A stretch of 64,000 nt of DNA from Hoeflea algicola (GCF_026619415.1 NZ_JAOVZR010000003.1:165322-229321), one strand, 5' to 3'. Shown: positions 45,617 through 56,247, counted from the first letter of the stretch. The notes: generated by a model from the letters alone, not told the origin. Program-made: numbers and translations.

Positions 45617-46156
45617 ATGTCCACAATTTGGGACGACAAAGCAAAATCGAGCAGACGTGATTTTCTCTATGTGGCGACCGGAACTGCGGGTGTAGTTGGT
45701 GTAGTTGCGGCGATGTGGCCATTTATCGATAGCCTAAACCCATCGGCCGACGTCCTGGGGCAAGCTAGCATTGAAGTATCGCTAGGGTCTATCGAGGTGG
45801 GACAGCGCGTAACTGTCAAATGGCGCGGCCAACCAATTTTTATCGACCGACGTACACCTTCCCAGATTGCTTCCGCCGTTGCAGATGATTCAGCCGAATT
45901 GCGCGACCCGCAAACGGACAGCGAAAGGGTCCAAGACGCTGAATGGTTAATCGTTGTTGGTATTTGCACGCATTTGGGGTGTGTGCCTTTAGGGCAACGG
46001 AAGGGTGATCCGCAAGGTCAGTGGGGTGGTTGGTTTTGTCCCTGTCACGGGTCTCATTATGATACATCCGGACGCATTCGAAAGGGTCCAGCGCCAAAAA
46101 ACCTGGTTGTCCCGCCCTATCGATTGGCGTCATCCGGCACGGTTATCATTGGGTAG
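45617..46156 (+). CDS. petA: orphan Rieske iron-sulfur protein (cytochrome bc1-type)
   Basis: A 179-residue Rieske protein with a Tat-type signal and anchor (SRRDFLYVATG, about 12-38) and the two cluster-binding motifs CTHLGC (117-122) and CPCHGSHYD (141-149), which bind a 2Fe-2S cluster through two Cys and two His. It is of the bc1 complex type, but no cytochrome b or c1 gene follows. The surplus copy may replace the housekeeping Rieske protein under copper or oxygen stress (inference), since copper attacks Fe-S clusters. Good ribosome site aaaaggaaa. Confidence 0.92.
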   Translation: MSTIWDDKAKSSRRDFLYVATGTAGVVGVVAAMWPFIDSLNPSADVLGQASIEVSLGSIEVGQRVTVKWRGQPIFIDRRTPSQIASAVADDSAELRDPQTDSERVQDAEWLIVVGICTHLGCVPLGQRKGDPQGQWGGWFCPCHGSHYDTSGRIRKGPAPKNLVVPPYRLASSGTVIIG

Positions 46157-46178
46157 CGTTGCATCGAAGAGGACCAAG

Positions 46179-47566
46179 ATGATGTCAGCAAACTATAAGA
46201 AATCGCTTCGTTTCCTCGGTGCTGCAGGGACCGTCACTGGCTCGCGGTATCTGGTCGAAGCGGGGAAGCGCCGCATTCTTGTCGATTGCGGATTGTTTCA
46301 AGGCTTCAAGTCTCTTCGAGATCGCAATCGCAAACCGTTTCCGGTACGTCCCGCGTCGATCGACACCGTTCTTCTCACTCATGCTCATCTGGATCATTCC
46401 GGCTATCTTCCAGCACTTGTTCGTGCTGGCTTTTCCGGAAAGGTTCATTGTACTCAGGCTACCGAAGACCTGTGCGGTCTGATCCTGCCTGACAGCGGAC
46501 ATATCCAGGAAGAAGAGGCGCGCTACGCGAAACGCAAAGGATACGCCAAACATAAAAACCCGACCCCTCTTTATACGCTGAACGATGCTAAAGCCGCACT
46601 CAAAAGACTGACCCCGCACCCTTTCGGACGGCGGATCGATCTTGGTGACGGCATCACTGCCACTTTTATCCCTGCTGGCCATCTGCTTGGTGCCGCACAG
46701 ATCCGGTTGGAACTTGGCGACAGAATTGTGCACTTCAGTGGCGACCTTGGTCGCCAAGCCGATCCGATGATGGCCCCCCCGAGCCTTTTCACGGTGCAGA
46801 TGTACTGGTTTGCGAGTCAACTTATGGCAACCGGGCTCACGCGAAAATCGACGCGGAAGCCGAACTCGCCCCATTTCTAAAGCGCACTTTTGCCCGCGGG
46901 GGTACGGTGCTGATTCCCGCTTTCGCTGTCGGACGCGCTCAGGGAATTCTCTATCATGTAGCCCGGCTGATGAAACGCGGTGAAATCCCCCACGTTCCGG
47001 TCTTCCTGAATAGTCCGATGTCGGTTAACGCCACTGCCATCTACCACCGTCACCACGAAGAGCATCATGTCACATGGGAAGATTGCAAGGCGATGTTCGA
47101 TATCGCCGAGCGAGTTAACTCGGTCGAGCAATCAAAGGAACTGAACACCCGCCAGGGACCAATGATCATCGTTTCTGCCAGCGGAATGCTGACTGGAGGG
47201 CGCATTTTGCATCATATCGCAAGCTTCGGCGGCGACCGGCGCAACGCAATCTTGCTCTCAGGCTTTCAAGCGGGCGGTACGCGTGGCGCTGCGCTAGCCG
47301 AGGGTGCCAAGACGCTTAAAATGTTTGGGCGTGAATTCGCAATTGAAGCTGAAGTGGTTCAGTTGACTGCGTTCTCAGGCCACGCTGATGTAGGTGAAAT
47401 ACTTGACTGGATGCGCCACGCTGACCGTCCGCCTCAAATGACCTATCTGACGCACGGGGAACCATCCGCGTCGGATACCTTGCGATCGCGCGTTCAAGAC
47501 GAACTGAGCTGGAAAGTGCGTGCCCCGGAACACCTAGAAACCGTCAATCTGGATCGACCCCGATGA
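46179..47566 (+). pseudogene. beta-CASP metallo-beta-lactamase RNase-like gene, frameshifted
   Basis: Two frames together give one enzyme of about 460 residues: first part with the zinc-binding THAHLDHSG motif, second with LIPAFAVGRAQ, SASGMLTGG, TAFSGHAD and the final LTHGE, all family signatures of MBL-fold exo/endoribonucleases (YSH1/CPSF-like). At 46774-46780 seven C bases are present where eight would keep the frame; after restoring one C the text reads through EPFHGADVLVCESTYGNRAH, the conserved join. So either the gene is broken or the C count is a sequencing error or variable site. Its end overlaps the next gene by four bases. Confidence 0.85.
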
Positions 47567-49071
47567 CCAACACCCTGTCACTCATCCCATCGGGTATTGA
47601 TACGTATCGTCAGGCAGTCGTTTACATGAACGAGGATTGCCATATTTGCCGTGCGGAGGGCTTCTCAGCCCAAGCACGTATTCGTATTGATCTGAGTGAC
47701 CGCTGGATAATCGCGACGTTGAATGTGGTGGCGCGAGGCGGGTGGTTGGCGGTCGACGAGGCTGCGCTCTCAACTTCGGGCTGGGAGGCGCTGGGCGCGC
47801 AGCTGGGTGCCCGCGGGCATTTTTCCCATGCCGACGTGCCTTTTTCTGCCTCGTCCATACGCGCCAAGGCTTACGGCCGCCGTCTTGATCAGAACAGCTT
47901 TTCTGCCATCATCCAAGACACACTCGACAATCGGCTTTCGGATCTTCACCTTGCCGCTTTCATCACCTCTTGTGCAGGTGACCGCCTGAGTGAGAGCGAG
48001 ACAGTAGCTTTGACCCGTGCCATGCAGACTGCAGGCGAAACGCTTGACTGGGGCGGAGCAGTGGTTCTTGATAAGCATTGCGTGGGCGGCCTGCCAGGAA
48101 ATCGGACGACGCCCATTGTCGTTGCCATAATAGCCGCAGCAGGGCAGCTTATTCCAAAAACCTCGAGCCGTGCGATTACGTCACCTGCCGGAACCGCAGA
48201 TACGATGGAGGTAATGGCGCCCGTGGCGCTCGACGCCGACGCTTTGCGAAAGGTAGTAGAGCTCGAAGGTGGATGCATCGTATGGGGGGGCGGGTTGAAC
48301 CTCAGTCCTGCCGATGATCATTTCATTCGCATCGAACGGCCACTCGATTTCGATAGCACCGGACAAATGGTTGCGAGTGTGTTGTCCAAAAAGGCGGCAG
48401 TCGGCGCAACGCACGTGCTTATCGACATGCCGGTGGGTCCAACAGCCAAGGTCCGCTCAACCGAGGCCGCCGCGGCGCTGGGCGTAAGACTGAAATTGGT
48501 GGGAGCGGCAATCGGCCTCAATGTTACGCTGCATCAAAGTGACGGCTCCTCCCCGGTTGGACGTGGCATCGGCCCTTCGCTCGAGGCACGGGACGTGTTG
48601 GCTGTACTCAGGCGCGCGCAGGAAGCGCCGCTGGATTTGCGCGGACGCGCGCTAGATTTGGCAGGCAAACTCCTCGATCTAGCACCCGGTGCCCGCGCCG
48701 GGCGGGGCCGCAGAGAGGCAGAAGCGCTTCTTGATAGCGGGGCCGCAGAAGCTAAGTTCTTGGCTATCTGTACCGCGCAAGGTGGATTCCGCGAACCTGA
48801 CGCTGCAGCGCATCGCATCGAAATAACCGCAGGGGTATCGGGGCAACTTATCGCTATCGACAACCGCCTGATTGCCCGGATCGCAAAACTGGCCGGCGCA
48901 CCCCGCCAAAAGAGCGCTGGTGTTCGGTTGCTTGCACGAACTGGCGACCAGGTCATCAAGGGGCAACCGCTCTATGAAATCCATGCCGAGACACCCGGCG
49001 AACTTGCTTATTCGGCCGGCTATGCGGAAAGCCACTCCAATGTCCTGACGCTTTCGGAGGCGGCAAAATGA
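47563..49071 (+). CDS. NMP (AMP-type) phosphorylase, thymidine phosphorylase family
   Basis: A 502-residue enzyme that resembles archaeal AMP phosphorylases more than bacterial DeoA. It has the family motif DKHCVGGLPGNRTTP (about 167-181), close to archaeal PGN-(K/R)-TT, the following SRAITSPAGTADTMEV and a glycine-rich C-terminus. The expected reaction is NMP + phosphate to ribose 1,5-bisphosphate + base. The start overlaps the RNase gene stop by four bases, and its stop overlaps the PRPP synthetase start by four, so all are made together. Confidence 0.88.
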   Translation: MTNTLSLIPSGIDTYRQAVVYMNEDCHICRAEGFSAQARIRIDLSDRWIIATLNVVARGGWLAVDEAALSTSGWEALGAQLGARGHFSHADVPFSASSIRAKAYGRRLDQNSFSAIIQDTLDNRLSDLHLAAFITSCAGDRLSESETVALTRAMQTAGETLDWGGAVVLDKHCVGGLPGNRTTPIVVAIIAAAGQLIPKTSSRAITSPAGTADTMEVMAPVALDADALRKVVELEGGCIVWGGGLNLSPADDHFIRIERPLDFDSTGQMVASVLSKKAAVGATHVLIDMPVGPTAKVRSTEAAAALGVRLKLVGAAIGLNVTLHQSDGSSPVGRGIGPSLEARDVLAVLRRAQEAPLDLRGRALDLAGKLLDLAPGARAGRGRREAEALLDSGAAEAKFLAICTAQGGFREPDAAAHRIEITAGVSGQLIAIDNRLIARIAKLAGAPRQKSAGVRLLARTGDQVIKGQPLYEIHAETPGELAYSAGYAESHSNVLTLSEAAK

Positions 49072-49973
49072 TCCTGATCCCCTTCCCTGAGATGTTGTCG
49101 CTCGCGCAAGCGCTTGCACCAGAACTTGGCGGCGAGTTACGTCATCTCGACTGGCACCGTTTCCCCGATGGCGAGAGCCTCTTGACCCTGCCAGGTGATC
49201 TGGATGGAAGCGATATTGCGCTGCTCGCCACCCTCCGCGACCCTGACCGGTTTGCATTACCGCTGCGCTTTGCCGCGACAACAGCGCGGGAAATGGGCGC
49301 ACGTCGTGTCGGGCTAATCGCGCCCTATCTCGGTTACATGCGTCAGGATCGCCGATTTCAAGTTGGTCAAGCAGTCAGTGCGCAACTCTTCGCAAAGTTT
49401 CTCGGCGAAAGTTTCGATTGGCTGATGACAGTCGATCCGCATCTACATCGTATCGCTCGGCTCGACGAAGTGTTTCCGATGCCAACGATCCGTGTGGCCT
49501 CAGCTCCACTGCTCGCAGACTGGATCAGGGCGAACCTGCCTGACGCCGTTCTTTTAGGCCCCGATAGTGAAAGCCAGCAATGGGTGGCTGAGGTGGCGAG
49601 GCTGGCCGATCGGCCCTACGAAGTCTTGCGCAAGACTCGAACGGGCGACAAGAGTGTTGAAGTCAGTGTGCCGAGGAGTATCACGCTGCATCAGGGTACA
49701 CCGGTTATCCTGGACGATATTGCCTCTTCGGGCCGGACCATGGTGCGCGCCATCGAACGGCTTGCTGCTACAGGCACCCGCCCACCGGTTTGCATCATCA
49801 TTCACGCGGTATTTGCAGGCAGCGCATATGAAGACATTCTTGCTGCGGGTGCCGCCCAAGTGGTTACTACCGACACCATACCGCACCCGTCAAACGGTGT
49901 ATCGGTCGCAACATTAGTGGCGCACGAGATGCAATCGATACTTAGCACATCTATAACGGAGCAGAACTCTTGA
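49068..49973 (+). CDS. prs: ribose-phosphate pyrophosphokinase-like protein
   Basis: A 301-residue protein of the PRPP synthetase family: RFPDGES at about 25, the YLGYMRQDRRF ATP loop, TVDPHLHR with metal-binding His, and the PRPP-binding loop VILDDIASSGRTM. The housekeeping enzyme makes PRPP from ribose-5-phosphate and ATP. Here, after an NMP phosphorylase, it may handle ribose 1,5-bisphosphate or its products (inference). Sequence is diverged from normal PrsA, which fits an accessory copy. Confidence 0.88.
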   Translation: MILIPFPEMLSLAQALAPELGGELRHLDWHRFPDGESLLTLPGDLDGSDIALLATLRDPDRFALPLRFAATTAREMGARRVGLIAPYLGYMRQDRRFQVGQAVSAQLFAKFLGESFDWLMTVDPHLHRIARLDEVFPMPTIRVASAPLLADWIRANLPDAVLLGPDSESQQWVAEVARLADRPYEVLRKTRTGDKSVEVSVPRSITLHQGTPVILDDIASSGRTMVRAIERLAATGTRPPVCIIIHAVFAGSAYEDILAAGAAQVVTTDTIPHPSNGVSVATLVAHEMQSILSTSITEQNS

Positions 49974-50413
49974 AAAAATCAAGCAATATGGCGAGAAACC
50001 TGGTTCTCGGGTTTTTCGGTATCGCCGCAGTGGTCGGGTTATACAAGACATTCGCGCCGTCAAGTGCCCCTATGTCTGGATCGATTGCCAGTCAATTTGT
50101 CGAGCCAACGTTGTCAGCGGCCGCGCAGGAAGGGGAGGCCCTGTTCAACAAAACCTGCGCCGCCTGTCATGGGCAAAACGCCCTTGGTACCGAAAAAGGG
50201 CCACCCTTTATTCATGACATATATAATCCAGGCCACCATTCCGACGACGCTTTTTTCTTTGCGGTCCAAAACGGGGTGCGTCAGCATCATTGGCCCTATG
50301 GCGATATGCCCGCCCAGGCGCAAGTCAGTCGGGATGATGTCGCGAAAATCGTAACATATGTCCGGGAACTGCAGTCCGCTAACGGTATCGCTTACCGTCA
50401 ACACAAAATGTAG
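49970..50413 (+). CDS. membrane-anchored cytochrome c
   Basis: A 147-residue protein with one N-terminal anchor (about 10-27) and a class I cytochrome domain: haem-binding CAACH at about 60, a Met ligand in DMPAQ, and helix [14 protein letters not shown]. The start is TTG, overlapping the prs stop (TTGA); a ggag site lies upstream, and an ATG at 49988 is the alternative. Probably delivers electrons to a periplasmic or oxidase partner in the copper block. Confidence 0.87.
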   Translation: MKKSSNMARNLVLGFFGIAAVVGLYKTFAPSSAPMSGSIASQFVEPTLSAAAQEGEALFNKTCAACHGQNALGTEKGPPFIHDIYNPGHHSDDAFFFAVQNGVRQHHWPYGDMPAQAQVSRDDVAKIVTYVRELQSANGIAYRQHKM

Positions 50414-50421
50414 GTGCTTCC

Positions 50422-52812
50422 ATGCCAGATCATCATCCCACCGCTGCTGCCGCCGCCCATTCTTCACCTGCAGGCTCTCCGAAGTGGTTCGTCTGCCCGA
50501 TGCATCCTGAAGTCAGGCAGGCAGGCCCCGGCGACTGCCCGAAATGCGGCATGCACCTTGTGCCAGAGGGGGAGGTTGCGGGGTCGTCCGGCCATCATCA
50601 TAAGCACAGTGATCAACATTCCCAGCACGCGCATACACACCGCCCTGCCGCCATGAACGGGAAGTATGACACAGTGCCTGCGAACCATTCTGGCGCGGTC
50701 TATACATGTCCCATGCACGCACAGGTACGTCAAACCCGTCCCGGCTCGTGCCCGATTTGCGGTATGGGACTGGAATTGGAAACTGCGGCGATGGCCGAGG
50801 ACGGGCCTAACCCTGAGCTGGTGGATTTCACTCGTCGGTTCTGGGTTGGTACCGTTTTGACGATCCCGTTGCTGGTTTTTACGATGGGACCCTATCTGGG
50901 GTTCGGCAGCGTGCGCGACATCTTTGGCGAGCGCATGACACTGTGGATCGAGCTAGTGCTCGGGACGCCAGTTGTCCTGTGGTGCGGCTGGCCCTTCCTG
51001 GTGCGCGGTTGGAATTCCTTCCGCCACATGAACCTCAATATGTTCTCGCTAATCAGCATGGGAGTGCTCGCGGCCTGGCTTTTCAGCATCGTGGCAGTGC
51101 TGTTCCCTTCCATTTTCCCCGAAGGGTTCCGAGACAGCGAAGGCCATGTTGGAGTCTATTTCGAGGCGGCGGCAGTAATCGTCACACTCGTATTGCTAGG
51201 TCAGATAATGGAGCTCCGTGCGCGTGAGGGCACCGGCAAAGCAATCCGTGCTCTTCTGGATATGGCAGCGAAGACTGCCAGGGTGATCCGCAAGGACGGA
51301 TCTGAAGAGGAGATACCACTTGAAGATGTGCAAGTTGGAGACCGCTTGCGCGTTAGGCCCGGCGACAAAGTACCTGTGGACGGTGTCGTTGTGGATGGGC
51401 GCTCGTCGGTTGATGAAAGCATGATTTCCGGGGAACCGGTACCGGTGGAAAAAACACTCGGCGATATGCTGACCGGAGCCACGATTAATGGCACTGGCAG
51501 CATGATCATGGAGGCCAAACGTGTCGGTTCAGATACTATGCTCAGCCAGATCGTCCAAATGGTCTCAAATGCACAACGTTCGCGCGCGCCAATACAAAAA
51601 TATGCAGACCAAGTAGCGGGCTTCTTCGTCCCGGTGGTCATTGGCATCGCTGTTCTGTCATTTATCGCCTGGGCGATCTGGGGACCCGCGCCGGCATTGT
51701 CCTACGCGCTGATCGCGGCTGTGGCAGTACTGATCATTGCATGCCCCTGTGCGCTAGGCCTCGCCACGCCCATGTCCATTATGACTGCGACGGGGCGCGG
51801 CGCTCAGGCGGGTGTCCTAATCAAGAATGCTGAGGCGCTGGAGCTGTTTGAAAAGGTGGACACGCTCATCGTCGACAAGACGGGGACGCTAACAGAGGGT
51901 AAGCCGAAGCTGGTCGCAGTCCTGCCGGAAGTCGGCCACGATGAAGCGGAAGTGCTCAGACTTGCGGCATCGCTCGAACGGGGTTCAGAACATCCGCTTG
52001 CCGAGGCTATCGTTCGCGGTGCCGTGGAACGAAATGTTAACATGACCGATGCGACCGACTTTGAGGCGGTGACGGGCAAGGGTGTAAAGGGAAAGGTTGA
52101 CGGCAGGTCTGTTGCCCTGGGCAACCTCGCCCTGATTTCCGACATGGGGTTGGACGGCGGTGACCTTGCAGTAAAGGCCAATGCCCGTAGAGACGCAGGT
52201 GAAACAGTTATGTTTGTGGTGCTGGACGATGCAGTCGCCGGACTTGTCAGCGTCGCCGATCCAGTCAAGGAGACGACCCGAGAGGCGCTCAAAGCGTTGT
52301 GTATGCTCGGATTTCGCATCATCATGGCGACCGGCGACAACGAGCGGACCGCGAAAGCAATCGGAGCGCAGCTCGGAATTGACGAAATACGCGCCGATGT
52401 ACTTCCCGAGGACAAGGCGCGAATCATAAAAGAGTTGCAGGCTCAGGGTCGTAAAGTCGCCATGGCTGGCGACGGCGTGAACGATGCGCCGGCACTCGCA
52501 CAGGCGGATGTCGGGATAGCGATGGGCACAGGCGCTGATGTCGCTATAGAGAGTGCCGGCATCACCTTGGTCAAGGGTAATCTCGATGGTATCGTGCGTG
52601 CCCGCCGCCTCGCACGCGCCACTATGGGAAATATCCGCCAGAACCTCTTCTTCGCGCTCGTCTACAACGCTTCCGGGGTCCCTGTAGCAGCCGGTCTGTT
52701 GTTTCCATTTTTCGGCATTTTGATCAGCCCGATGTTTGCGGCCTTTGCAATGAGCGCTTCATCAATTTCGGTAGTGCTTAATGCGCTCAGACTACGTAGT
52801 GCAAAAATCTGA
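50422..52812 (+). CDS. copB: copper-transporting P1B ATPase with two N-terminal CPMHP-type domains
   Basis: A 796-residue CPx-type ATPase. The N-terminus has two small heavy-metal-binding domains (CPMHPE at 25-30 with CPKCGM at 39-44; CPMHAQ at 96-101 with CPICGM at 110-115) joined by a His-rich linker, in place of HMA domains. The pump core follows: SGEP, CPC (441-443), DKTGT (485-489), SEHPLAEA and [10 protein letters not shown]. It would export copper or silver; the name copB is by type, not proof. Starts eight bases after the cytochrome c stop. Confidence 0.95.
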   Translation: MPDHHPTAAAAAHSSPAGSPKWFVCPMHPEVRQAGPGDCPKCGMHLVPEGEVAGSSGHHHKHSDQHSQHAHTHRPAAMNGKYDTVPANHSGAVYTCPMHAQVRQTRPGSCPICGMGLELETAAMAEDGPNPELVDFTRRFWVGTVLTIPLLVFTMGPYLGFGSVRDIFGERMTLWIELVLGTPVVLWCGWPFLVRGWNSFRHMNLNMFSLISMGVLAAWLFSIVAVLFPSIFPEGFRDSEGHVGVYFEAAAVIVTLVLLGQIMELRAREGTGKAIRALLDMAAKTARVIRKDGSEEEIPLEDVQVGDRLRVRPGDKVPVDGVVVDGRSSVDESMISGEPVPVEKTLGDMLTGATINGTGSMIMEAKRVGSDTMLSQIVQMVSNAQRSRAPIQKYADQVAGFFVPVVIGIAVLSFIAWAIWGPAPALSYALIAAVAVLIIACPCALGLATPMSIMTATGRGAQAGVLIKNAEALELFEKVDTLIVDKTGTLTEGKPKLVAVLPEVGHDEAEVLRLAASLERGSEHPLAEAIVRGAVERNVNMTDATDFEAVTGKGVKGKVDGRSVALGNLALISDMGLDGGDLAVKANARRDAGETVMFVVLDDAVAGLVSVADPVKETTREALKALCMLGFRIIMATGDNERTAKAIGAQLGIDEIRADVLPEDKARIIKELQAQGRKVAMAGDGVNDAPALAQADVGIAMGTGADVAIESAGITLVKGNLDGIVRARRLARATMGNIRQNLFFALVYNASGVPVAAGLLFPFFGILISPMFAAFAMSASSISVVLNALRLRSAKI

Positions 52813-52998
52813 AGGAGCGATTCACAAAATGAAATGTATCTGAGGACATTAGACGGCCGTGATACCCGTAATCGCTTCGGAGATACTGGGGACTGTCGCG
52901 CCCATCGAGTGCCCGCTTTCCGGCAGCCCATGAGACATGAGACGTTAGATGCATCCCGTTTATTCAGACTCAAACTGAACCAAAATGGAGGCAACCCA

Positions 52999-53472
52999 AT
53001 GAAACCTGCAACTCTACTGATGATCACGGCTACTGTATTGGCAGGCATGTCGCCGGCCAATGCACAGCAAACTGAACGGGACATGTCGATGATGTCCGGC
53101 GGACTGCTCTTGCCCCGGATGGACGCAATTGCCGGGCGCAAACTGTTTGCTTCCAAAGGCTGCGTTGTCTGCCACTCGGTCAACGGCGTGGGCGGCGAAG
53201 ACGCCGCAGCACTGGATGCTGAATTCATGGAATTGCCGATGAACCCCTTTGATTTTGTTGCCAGAATGTGGCTCGGCGCCCCAGCGATGATTGAAGCGCA
53301 GCAAAATGAGCTCGGTGAGCAGATCGTGTTTACCGGCGAGGAACTGGCCAACATCATCGCTTTCGTTCACGATTCCGAGGAGCAGCGCCTGTTCTCAAAG
53401 GACGATGTTCCCAAACAGATCGCCGAGATGATGGAACATATGGGAGCAGAAGGTGATGCCCATTCCAAATGA
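52999..53472 (+). CDS. periplasmic cytochrome c
   Basis: A 157-residue soluble protein with a signal peptide (22 residues, cleavage after ANA) and one haem-binding motif CVVCHSVNG near residue 54. A long Met/Asp/Glu-rich tail ends the protein (MMEHMGAEGD). Similar cytochromes occur in sulfur and copper loci. Start at 52999 with a ggagg site six bases upstream. Its last 17 bases overlap the next gene. Confidence 0.87.
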   Translation: MKPATLLMITATVLAGMSPANAQQTERDMSMMSGGLLLPRMDAIAGRKLFASKGCVVCHSVNGVGGEDAAALDAEFMELPMNPFDFVARMWLGAPAMIEAQQNELGEQIVFTGEELANIIAFVHDSEEQRLFSKDDVPKQIAEMMEHMGAEGDAHSK

Positions 53473-54583
53473 GCCACAAATTGCACCAAAGGGGCAAAGA
53501 AGGGCTGGCCCTGAAATCTGGCTAATTGGGGGAGCGGGTGATGTTGGCAGCCGTCTGACCTCGCTCCTTTTGGACCGTACGAAGGCTGCAATTACTATCA
53601 TCTCTCGCTCGGATAGAAATTCCGGTGGTCAGAATCCGGATCGCCTTTGCTTTCGTACTGTCGATATCCGAACCAAAGGTGCGGCAAGGATGATCCCTCC
53701 CAAAGCGCTGGTGGTTAACCTTACGGAGGCAACACCGCCGGAACTTGTGGCCGAAATGGTCGCAAATGGCTGTACATTTCTCGAGACTTCGGCCTCTCCT
53801 GCTTATGTAAACGCCCTCCGCGACGGTATTCGAGGCCGCGATGTCGGCGGCGTTTTGATTACCTGCGTTGGCATGGCGCCGGGCCTGATCGACTTGATGG
53901 CTGAGTTTATTGCGCGGAACGAACATGTTAACGCCGTTGATATCGGAATCGAGATGGGATTGGGCCGGCATTATGGAGCGGCGGCGACAGAGTGGTTTCT
54001 AGCAACCGCGGGCACGAATTATTCGCTTTTCCACAATGGAAGCCTGGTGCAGACGCCTGCGGGAGCCTTGCAACGGCTCTTCGTCTTTGATGCTTCTGAA
54101 AGTGGGCGCCTTGCCCTTGGTTTCGGTTTCGCCGGACGGGAGATATTGACGGGAAAACCAGCGGGCGCTTTATCAGGTAGGAGGTATTTTGTGGCTATTG
54201 ACCCACCTCTTGTTACCCGTTCGCTGAGTTGGGCACTTAGCCTCGGGCTTGGGCCTTGGATTGCCCGCAATGCTCAATGGCTATCCCGGCAATTGTCACG
54301 GTTTCCAGGAATTGGGCAAATCCGCACGCGTATGATTGTGGAAGGTTTGTGTGACGATGGAATGCCAACTGCGTATGCGCGCGTGACGACTGGCGATCAG
54401 GCTGACGCAACGGCGACAATGATTCTGGCTACCCTCAACACAATCATGAGTGGCAACGTATCGCGAGTCGGTCTAGCAACGATTATAGACTATCTGACGC
54501 TGGCGGACTCTATTGCCGCTCTTAAAGAAATATTACCGGAAACCCGTATGGACATTTCCGGCATTGAGACCAAAGCATCGTGA
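53456..54583 (+). CDS. saccharopine dehydrogenase-like NAD(P)-binding protein
   Basis: A 375-residue protein with a Rossmann fold (WLIGGAGDVGSRL at about 22-34) and the central part of the saccharopine dehydrogenase / trans-acting enoyl reductase-like family. The exact reaction is unknown. It starts within the end of the cytochrome c gene; GTG 53453 is an alternative one codon upstream. No pathway partner is nearby. Confidence 0.8.
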   Translation: MPIPNEPQIAPKGQRRAGPEIWLIGGAGDVGSRLTSLLLDRTKAAITIISRSDRNSGGQNPDRLCFRTVDIRTKGAARMIPPKALVVNLTEATPPELVAEMVANGCTFLETSASPAYVNALRDGIRGRDVGGVLITCVGMAPGLIDLMAEFIARNEHVNAVDIGIEMGLGRHYGAAATEWFLATAGTNYSLFHNGSLVQTPAGALQRLFVFDASESGRLALGFGFAGREILTGKPAGALSGRRYFVAIDPPLVTRSLSWALSLGLGPWIARNAQWLSRQLSRFPGIGQIRTRMIVEGLCDDGMPTAYARVTTGDQADATATMILATLNTIMSGNVSRVGLATIIDYLTLADSIAALKEILPETRMDISGIETKAS

Positions 54584-54654
54584 CTAATCTTGTCCCCGAT
54601 TTTTTGTTGGGTCTTTGGAGAAATCCGGCACGGGCTATTGTATGGAACAGTTCA

Positions 54655-55239
54655 TCACATTCCGTGCAGGCCATGAAATCCGCCAGTCACAACGATCGGT
54701 ACGAGGAATATAGCCGAAATTGCCAGGGTCAACGCCTTTTCCCACAGGCGTGGCAATTGAAATACCAGCATTATTGTCAAGACGAAAACGAGCAGCGCCT
54801 CGAGCGGCGCAACAATACTTCCAAAATATGCAGGATCCCAATATGAAAATGGGCTCGCAAATTTCCAGTCGGTGAAGGGCCACAATTGCTGTCGCGCATC
54901 GTCGTGGTGGGTCAGAAAATCCACAGCCGCATGCGCAAGTCCCGACCCGGCAAAGGCGGTCAGTGTAAACACGCGAAGCAGATACCCGGCAGCCAAGACA
55001 AGTCCCCAAACCAAGAAGCTGTGATCGATGGCGAAGACTCGTTGCCACCCATCAGAGAAATAAAGGATACCGTACACGTCCTGTGCCGGCACTCCCGTCA
55101 CTTTGGTCGCAAAGAGTACCATGGCGATCATGGGCAGGTCGGGGGCAAGGCCTCCCGCAAATGCAGCGATCAGCGATCCTGGCCTATCTTGTTTTGCCCA
55201 AAGTGCACCGCCGATGATCATATGTGTAGGCGTATTCAT
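54655..55239 (-). CDS. YdjM-like (metal-dependent hydrolase type) membrane protein
   Basis: A 194-residue membrane protein with about five hydrophobic segments. The first His in THMIIGG, the following GGLAPDLPM and the later HAAVDFLTHHDDARQQLWPF are the conserved residues of the YdjM / LexA-regulated membrane hydrolase family (PF04307-like), thought to bind metal. The actual substrate is unknown. It converges with the saccharopine dehydrogenase-like gene, 70 bases apart. Confidence 0.72.
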   Translation of the reverse strand: MNTPTHMIIGGALWAKQDRPGSLIAAFAGGLAPDLPMIAMVLFATKVTGVPAQDVYGILYFSDGWQRVFAIDHSFLVWGLVLAAGYLLRVFTLTAFAGSGLAHAAVDFLTHHDDARQQLWPFTDWKFASPFSYWDPAYFGSIVAPLEALLVFVLTIMLVFQLPRLWEKALTLAISAIFLVPIVVTGGFHGLHGM

Positions 55240-55402
55240 CTTGCGGGACTCATATCTTCCTCAGATAACTCGTGTCGCAATCATAGCCAGGTCTACAAAA
55301 GTGGCAATTGAGATGACCATTTACTCAGGCACCGCTCGACTCGTAGAAATCCTAGCATCTTTGATCCGGGAAATACGCGCTCTTTGGCGCTATGACCCTT
55401 TA

Positions 55403-56245
55403 GGTAGTGTGGACAGTTATCTGATCCATAGGGCAATTGCGGCGATTGTAACGACTGCGAGGTAGTTTCTTGCGGTTTTCTCGAAGCGTGTCGCGACCCT
55501 GCGGAACTGCTTGAGTCTTGAGAAGCAGCATTCGACCAGGTGGCGCTGGGCGTAGAGCTGTTTATCCAGCGGATACTTTTTCGCACGTGACGGGTTGTTC
55601 GGGATAACCGCAATGGCTCCTTTTTCAGCAATGAGATTGCGCAGCCGGTCGCTGTCATAGGCGGTATCGGCCATAACGACATCGGCTGGCAGCCCCTTGA
55701 TCAGCAGTTCGGCTTGTGGCGCGTCGCCCCACTGGCCTGCAGTCAACGTGAAGTGGACCGGACAGCCCAGACCACGGACAGCCATGTGAATCTTGGTGCT
55801 CAGGCCGCCGCGAGAACGGCCAAGGGCTTGATCTCCAGCCCCTTTTTGCACCAGCGGCGTGCTGGTGGGCGCGAATGATGATGGAATCGACTATCAGGTA
55901 TTCAAAATCCGGATCGTCCGACATCACCGCGAATATGCGCCACCAGATGCCCTTCTGGCTCCAGCGGCTGAACCGCCGGAAGACACTGTTCCAATCGCCG
56001 AACACGTCGGGCAGATCACGCCAGGGCGAGCCAGTGCGGACAATCCAGAGCACAGCTTCCACAAACATGCGGTTGTCCCGGCCAGACGAGCCGCGTGTGC
56101 GATCGTCACCAATAATATAGGGCGAAATCCGCTCCCACTGCTCATCCCGAAGGATCAGACGATCCAATACACCCATGACTGCCTCCAAAAGACAGTCTTG
56201 AATCGGATTTGCTCACCCTTGAGAATCCCAAGAGTCCACAAGACC
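55403..56245 (-). mobile_element. IS5-family (IS427-group) element 3
   Basis: 843 bases with imperfect 16-base inverted ends (ggtagtgtggacagtt; the other end reads ggtcttgtggactctt inward) and TA on both sides (55401-55402 and 56246-56247). Carries a transposase in two frames on the minus strand. Confidence 0.85.
55417..56176 (-). CDS. IS5-family transposase, two overlapping frames
   Basis: Frame 1 starts at 56176 (MGVLDRLIL) and has FVEAVLWIVRTGSPWRDLP and a catalytic Asp in LIVDSIIIRAHQH; frame 2 (ending 55417) has ALGRSRGGLSTKIHM, ADTAYDSDRLR and CCFSRLKQFRRVATR with the catalytic Glu replaced at the usual Y(2)R(3)E(6)-type block by VECC. The join is at a caaaaaggggc run (about 55842), where -1 slippage would give the full-length protein. 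The element probably can still make transposase. Confidence 0.85.
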
Positions 56246-56247
56246 TA

